Shown: positions 61,301-64,000 of the stretch, piece after piece | Layout of the letters: each line of letters begins with the position of its first letter | How positions within the stretch are numbered: the stretch's first letter is position 1 | Origin: Acidobacteriota bacterium | GTDB taxonomy: Bacteria > Acidobacteriota > Blastocatellia > Pyrinomonadales > Pyrinomonadaceae | Assembly (NCBI GenBank): GCA_019639195.1 | Contig: JAHBSI010000002.1 | Coordinates: 434,001-498,000, forward strand | DNA: 64,000 bases | Direction of reading: 5' to 3' | The notes under the pieces: model-generated | Database searches by the model: none | The model's input: only the letters and a program-made list of their open reading frames with translations | Told to the model about the DNA's origin: nothing | Translations under genes and position numbers: made by a program

Positions 61301-62001
61301 GCTTCAAAACGTAACAATTCATCATTAGCATCGTAAGAATTTCTTGACGATATATGACGGCCTTCAAGAAATTGGTGCTCGGTCATCGACGCGATAATTC
61401 GGTTTTCGCGTTCGGTCCTTTCCCCTGGATCCTTGTCAATTATTTTCTGAAGATGATATCCCTCACTGAAGATCACGCTAACTAATACTTGCGACTGCTG
61501 ACCGCTTTCAGCCGCAGCGGTCACTATGTAGCGTCCCGGCTTCCCCATCTGAAACACTCCGCCGTCCAGCATCCTTAGTGCCTGTTCCCGATTCTCGTCC
61601 TGAACCGTCCACCTAAAACTGACTCCGTTAACGGGATTCTCACCCGAGTACGCCGTTGCAGAAAATACTACTTTTTCGCCCTGCATCACCCGAAGAGTGC
61701 CGTCTTCCTTTGATGGCTCAATTATAATGCGCTCGAACTCTTGTCCCTTCTTTCCAAACTCTGGCAGCCATTTATAAATGCTTCCCAAAAACAAAGAGTT
61801 GAATCCGACACCACTGCCCTGTAGAACTCGAATAAACTCAGCTTCTATCACACCCGTACGATTATAGATTTCCAGTATTGACTCCGGGGCGGCGAATAGC
61901 GTGTTTGATAATAATGAACCAAGAAGTGCAAAAACGATGATTCTACGGACAAACGAAAGGAATGAGGCGACGGGAAACATAAAAACCTCCACGTTCGACA
62001 A
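55393..62001 (-). CDS. Giant RHS/YD-repeat toxin with F5/8C-like insert and type-44-like tip
   Basis: 2202 residues. A signal peptide (SFVRRIIVFALLGSLL, cleavage near LFAAP, residue about 39), then an Ig-like domain at about 85-180 (MQGEKVVFSATAYSG, GRYIVTAAAESG) and a charged linker precede the RHS shell. The shell has many YD repeats (YDSLGRMTRQKL, YDYHNRLT-like units). An F5/8C/discoidin-like beta-sandwich is inserted at about 1197-1362 (NVALASNGATVTASST, WPDWLQVNFSG, VTVNGSLNYYSRITELEAW). The core ends with DFIDPSGLN, and a Gly/Asn-rich hinge leads to a C-terminal tip with DKWFYGMVAAGNPWDYKR and YEDFGNFNYGAVGAAAG. This agrees with the polymorphic toxin type 44 pattern as I recall it. Intact; tip function uncertain. 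Confidence 0.85.
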   Translation of the reverse strand: MSNVEVFMFPVASFLSFVRRIIVFALLGSLLSNTLFAAPESILEIYNRTGVIEAEFIRVLQGSGVGFNSLFLGSIYKWLPEFGKKGQEFERIIIEPSKEDGTLRVMQGEKVVFSATAYSGENPVNGVSFRWTVQDENREQALRMLDGGVFQMGKPGRYIVTAAAESGQQSQVLVSVIFSEGYHLQKIIDKDPGERTERENRIIASMTEHQFLEGRHISSRNSYDANDELLRFEADRRKRAIVAARQELLRKEFPEPPQTTQGRSSAAKENPDSNESKNLSGPSAENSQGIEKVYKNLDEREVNQDAERLLALMRPADEDGWNGSNWYTADDPGNATGRPAGAAPDAGTGNGNFTFSAPVLSLPGRGIDVSLALVYNSRLWSKSGTEMTYDSDKGWPAPGWSLGFGKMMYMGGTGGCMLVTPDGTRRSYDGTSTVYSGGTYYSSYYSGHTTDGSFIDFTCSYFSSTYGSSFSGTATLANGTTIIYSSPTSTYDQVFPTQITDAQGNYIDISYRGNAGPQISTVTDTAGRVITFNYEGATDRLISIDGPGYNGTTRTYVRLHYSTLSLSYAFATGYTTDTATDAPEVLDAIYYPGTDTGYWFGDSDSYSSYGMLAKVIQQRGMSFSGIPSGTQGTIYSGTMTDQKVYNFTLSADSTLTDAPTYTKMTESWASMDTSLVETNYNVSTGTDQVITVTLPDGTVNKQTSYASGSYNGYYYQGEVYASGSATTPLTTTKTYFGAGDYGSSRPTKVEVTDENGHTTATTFTYASGKYNQLITQKEYGYGTVLYRQTNNTYENDSHYINRHIFNLLKSAETVNASGTRLSRTEYEYDNNAVVNGTGSPGLMNTPGVIMHKDTSDPFTTNTHTEQGECTNWQWNYPACTYEGEIVYGPPWPTEYICMQECLEYEELTVSNYDPNSIFRGNVTKTTVYSDAAGLTGAISHDFTYDITGNQRTATTDCCQEMSFDYSDSFSDLTDHHAYAYPTAHTKGSSNPSSPLRMTESAVYDFNTGVIISSTDFNGIAAAFTYDSLTRPTTTTLHTGATSTTTYDDANLAVDQTSKLADGTTIVGRSVTQVNGRGQTVLSKYLAGATNWNATQIKYDEMGRKWKISMPFDASGSPSDWTEYAYDALSRATQVTAPDGSTSKTFYNESSRPDSASASLGQTVRSQDAWGRERWARTDDFGRLVEVVEPNPIGTATTSPVNVALASNGATVTASSTHSSGNFPASAAINGDRKGAGWGSGTGGWNDNTYNTWPDWLQVNFSGSRTINEIDVFTVQDDSVNPSEPTETMTFTEEGIVNFTVQYWDASASAWTTVSGGSVTGNDKVWKKFTFSDITTDKIRVTVNGSLNYYSRITELEAWTPTVTSGATGSVFDPGSLKTSYSYDQLDQLTGVSQGVQTRSFKYDSLGRMTRQKLAEQTATINDAGVYVGAGGTGANWSDAFSYDDHSNITQRIDARGVKTNFSYMLGVNADPFNRLQEISYDTSTADTTYTIAAAPTVSLEYMTSGDQSRVKKVTTAGVAVEENAYDSESRISDYTMTLSSRSSYPMQTSYSYDTANRLTQITYPAQYGIAGSPRKTVSPSYDQTSRLTQLNVDSQVQLSDIAYNAFGQVTQLKTGAATGNADIEQYSYDGQTGLLTNQKVYKASNMTTPILDLSYAYNRGNSIGTGSGKTGQMTHVTNNLDHNKDRVYEFDALGRLIKAKGGLATGITGVTADWTQNYSYDRYGNKTGVTASGGMAGSTRVPKDGIGTLGYNTASNRINDSGWEYDNAGNMIRGKNASTVWQKFEYDAAGRLVKVKDDSNNVLETYTYGADRSRLICETNAGRTYYAWGGSNPLQEYVEATASTTPVYSKSYVYAGSRLLSTDSNTGSGIATEFQHPDRMGTKLVTDPVANTYFEQSTLPFGTALSAESTGFTNQTFTSYDRSGITGLDYAVNRTHSPGQGRFTQVDPIGMNAAVVGNPQSNNLFAYTQNMPTDFIDPSGLNMIAFTMTVCLPWDGGPHICFDIVIHWMDIGGGGSSNGGDNGGGGGVIMGDCDKMVPADKPPDASVRSNIATTEATVSRLDRAAQAAAQQVTSRGIPLDAAAAEAITVGAKGIDGAVDKWFYGMVAAGNPWDYKRNGNDKYEDFGNFNYGAVGAAAGYSSAVLERMAGWVQADGTGEGEKSPSMLSARAGVGGKWPFGDEVKDNTMIMMGIAYFKCIKGEQ

Positions 62002-62840
62002 TTATAATCAAACGGAACTCTAAAAACTCAAGGATATGATCCGACATCGTGCATCATATTCTTCATCGTACACAGTGTCAACAGCGGATCGTGTCAATGA
62101 CTATTTTGTATTTAATAACAGATGGAACATTTGCTGCACGCTTAACGAATTGATTCAGTTTGTCTTTTTATAAAAAACGAAGAAGCGATACAATAGATTA
62201 GACACACATACGCCACTCCTCCAGATCAAGATAGCTTTGCTCATTGTTGCAGGAAACTGCGTAATGGCATTCGGGTAAGCACTTCAACGGTAAACACAGC
62301 GATTTTATATCGAGGCTTCCTCCCCTAGGAAAGCCATCCCGGACAAAATACTTCGTTAGAAGTACCCGTGGCGATCGGTGTCGATTCTTATCAACACCTG
62401 GGGACAGTTTAGATCTCGCGGACTCTATATAGCCGCGAGGTATATAAAATATAGACGCAGATCTGAATAAAAAATATAAAGTTATCGCTAGTCGCTTGTT
62501 CCTGCTCCAAGTCGCGGTTACTCGAGTAAAAGACTCGGCATCTTCGCCCCAACGCATATTTCAGAAAATCGACGTCCCTGGTATGGCTTTCGGCTGTCTC
62601 ATTTCACCCCACTCACACCATCGCCGCAAATTAAAAGAGATGACTTGATAGACCGCCCACAACGGCTGGTTGTACTTACTCGAAAAACCTATGACTTATC
62701 TATGATTTATGAGAATGGTAACAGGATTGTCAGCATTCTCGTTTTTTGGTAAGGTTTTACACGGTGCGAGTGAGCTGCAGCGATCGACCTATCCCATATA
62801 TAATCGTCTTTTAGCGAGTCGGATCAATACGCGATCAGCA
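62002..62840. other. Gene-free region upstream of the giant RHS gene
   Basis: 839 bases. The part next to the RHS start (62002-62190) is AT-rich and presumably carries its promoter, including TTTTTATAAAAAA near 62165. A leftward 119-codon frame (62198-62557) has no recognisable features and is rejected. No tRNA or clear terminator was found. Confidence 0.5.
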
Positions 62841-64000
62841 CTAAATTTGCGCGCGAGGACGCATCGAAGGGCGCGGCCGTGGCGAATTCTTAGCCGCCGT
62901 TCCGGCGGCATGCCACAGCTGTTTGATCTCTCGCATCTTTGCAATCGTCTTGATCGCTGCGTCAAGTTGAGACTTACTCGGATCGTAACTCAGCTTTTTA
63001 TATTTACCGGTCGTGTCTACAAGGAGTCCGTTTAGCCACGCTTCATAGCTTTGATCACCGTTTTCGGGATGATCACAGCCGGTAAGTGCCTCATCGATCA
63101 TCTTTTCAAAAGCGGCAAACATCGCGCGAACTCGTATCCAGCGATGATTCTCCCAAGTCATCTTTTGATGACTTGATGGAACGTCGAAGTGCTCCAACAG
63201 TCTTTCTGCGCATTTAATTCCTTGGTTGCCAAGAAACTCTATACGCTCCTGTGGCATATCTAGATTCAGTCCTCCTTGCTCGGATGTTAAAGGGATGCGT
63301 ACGATCCGGTCACGGTATCCCGGCAGCCGGCTTTGAGTCGCATCGTTCCAATTCTGCATCGAGGATATGAGTGTTCCGGCGAAACCCAACAACTTGCCTA
63401 AACTGCCTTTCTCGCTCGGAATTTCACTTTCATCGGCTTCCACATTTAGATCGAACCGGTTCCACCGATCTGTAAGCTCGAAGTAATTGTAATCATCCAT
63501 ATTGGGAGCAAGGCCGTCTTCGGACGTGCCGTTTGGCTTTGCGGTCAGGTCAATACTGAATGTCGGACGACGCGGGAGGGGCGAATCAAAAAAATGGAGA
63601 GGAAAATTGCTGCACGCGCCACCGTCCGTGAACCAGCAGCGCTCCAGCCTTTGATATTTCTTGTCTCTTGTCCGATCGATCGCGTGAAGCGGAATGACGC
63701 TGAGCAATACAGGGAAACTTAGACTCATACGTGTCGCAACTACGACCGGAAGATCCTCGGGATCAGGGAGAGGATAATAACCTGCCTTCGCCCTCTCGGC
63801 TCGCTCAAGCGCCCTTTCACCGTTAGGGTCTGAATCAGGCCCGATCTTTCGTGGGTTATCGAGCATCCAGTCAACGACCGTCTTGGGAAAAAGGACCTCG
63901 AATTCGTCTTTTCGAAAATAGAAGAGATGATTTTCCTTAAGGTCATCATCGTATCGAAACGGCAAACGGTATGGGCGGCCATGAGTTAAATTCGTCGTCA
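62841..64000 (-). CDS. Patatin-like phospholipase family protein (5' truncated by window edge)
   Basis: The frame is open to the end of the window (TTNLTHGRPYRLPF precedes the nominal TTG at 63965), so the N-terminus with the expected G-x-S-x-G nucleophile lies outside. The visible part has ATRMSLSFPVLLSVIPL and, after the linker, CWFTDGGACSNFPLHFF, which carries the catalytic Asp of the patatin Ser-Asp dyad (DGG). A C-terminal extension with RIPLTSEQGGLNLDMP and a Pro/Arg-rich end follows. Patatin-like enzymes hydrolyse acyl chains of lipids. They appear both as housekeeping lipases and as defence effectors; the context here does not decide which. Confidence 0.75.
   Translation of the reverse strand, partial: TTNLTHGRPYRLPFRYDDDLKENHLFYFRKDEFEVLFPKTVVDWMLDNPRKIGPDSDPNGERALERAERAKAGYYPLPDPEDLPVVVATRMSLSFPVLLSVIPLHAIDRTRDKKYQRLERCWFTDGGACSNFPLHFFDSPLPRRPTFSIDLTAKPNGTSEDGLAPNMDDYNYFELTDRWNRFDLNVEADESEIPSEKGSLGKLLGFAGTLISSMQNWNDATQSRLPGYRDRIVRIPLTSEQGGLNLDMPQERIEFLGNQGIKCAERLLEHFDVPSSHQKMTWENHRWIRVRAMFAAFEKMIDEALTGCDHPENGDQSYEAWLNGLLVDTTGKYKKLSYDPSKSQLDAAIKTIAKMREIKQLWHAAGTAAKNSPRPRPSMRPRAQI

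Noticed and set aside
62198..62557. 119-codon leftward frame
   Set aside because: Composition is unlike the neighbours, and there is no motif or plausible start signal.
1..64000. Integrase, transposase, tRNA attachment site or replication gene
   Set aside because: None could be recognised on either strand, so the ends and type of the element (ICE or plasmid) cannot be stated.

Overview
The window looks like a piece of an Acidobacteriota genome (Blastocatellia-like is my best guess). The RHS/YD-repeat proteins, the FG-GAP repeats with their 'TGYWY' motif, and the sigma/anti-sigma plus CHAT arrangement are all common there. This is inference from protein style only, because no rRNA, tRNA or housekeeping marker is present. 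The content is almost entirely accessory: conjugation, defence, arsenic resistance and secreted polymorphic toxins. I see no integrase, replication initiator or element ends, so an integrative conjugative element (ICE) and a plasmid both remain possible.

Left to right: 1-1.7 kb holds a 5'-truncated AbiEii-type toxin and an Mrr-like nuclease. 1.9-17.7 kb is a complete-looking Trb/VirB type IV secretion locus split into two divergent operons. The leftward one encodes VirB2, VirB3, VirB4, VirB5 and VirB6 homologues; the rightward one encodes the lytic transglycosylase, VirB8, VirB9, VirB10, an AAA+ ATPase, the VirD4/TraG coupling protein and two small membrane proteins. Two perfect palindromes lie between the operons. 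No VirB11/TrbB is visible; a MoxR-like AAA+ ATPase stands in the operon instead. 17.7-20.2 kb is an arsenic island: arsR is divergent from arsI, a frameshifted arsN2-like gene, an aquaporin and arsC, with two palindromic operators between. 20.2-25.7 kb is the leftward mobilisation operon (accessory protein, relaxase, large protein with a Cys/CHAD motif), followed by an inverted-repeat-rich probable oriT region. 26.1-30.4 kb carries RNase H, two SSB paralogues and two uncharacterised proteins, nearly all leftward, with a hairpin ahead of almost every gene. This resembles a conjugative leading region.

30.9-34.5 kb is a two-gene Gabija-type defence system (OLD nuclease plus UvrD-like helicase). 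A secreted metallo-beta-lactamase-fold protein follows, with a clear terminator.

36.2-46.7 kb is a leftward RHS polymorphic-toxin array: an FG-GAP protein, a full-length RHS protein, and two orphan RHS-core/toxin cassettes. Each RHS gene ends in a different HExxH (metallopeptidase-like) tip, and each is followed by a small exported protein that may be its immunity partner. 47.7-54.2 kb is a tightly coupled five-gene operon: ECF-like sigma factor, membrane anti-sigma with a C-terminal Fn3-like domain, prolyl-oligopeptidase-family peptidase, a small Cys-rich exported peptide, and an exported TPR-CHAT protease. I consider it, together with the RHS array, the best candidate for an undescribed system. 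54.5-62.0 kb holds a second, 2202-residue RHS protein with an F5/8C-like insert and a type-44-like toxin tip, its putative lipoprotein immunity gene and a decayed RHS remnant. The right edge cuts a patatin-like hydrolase.

All assignments come from reading the sequence; no database search was run.
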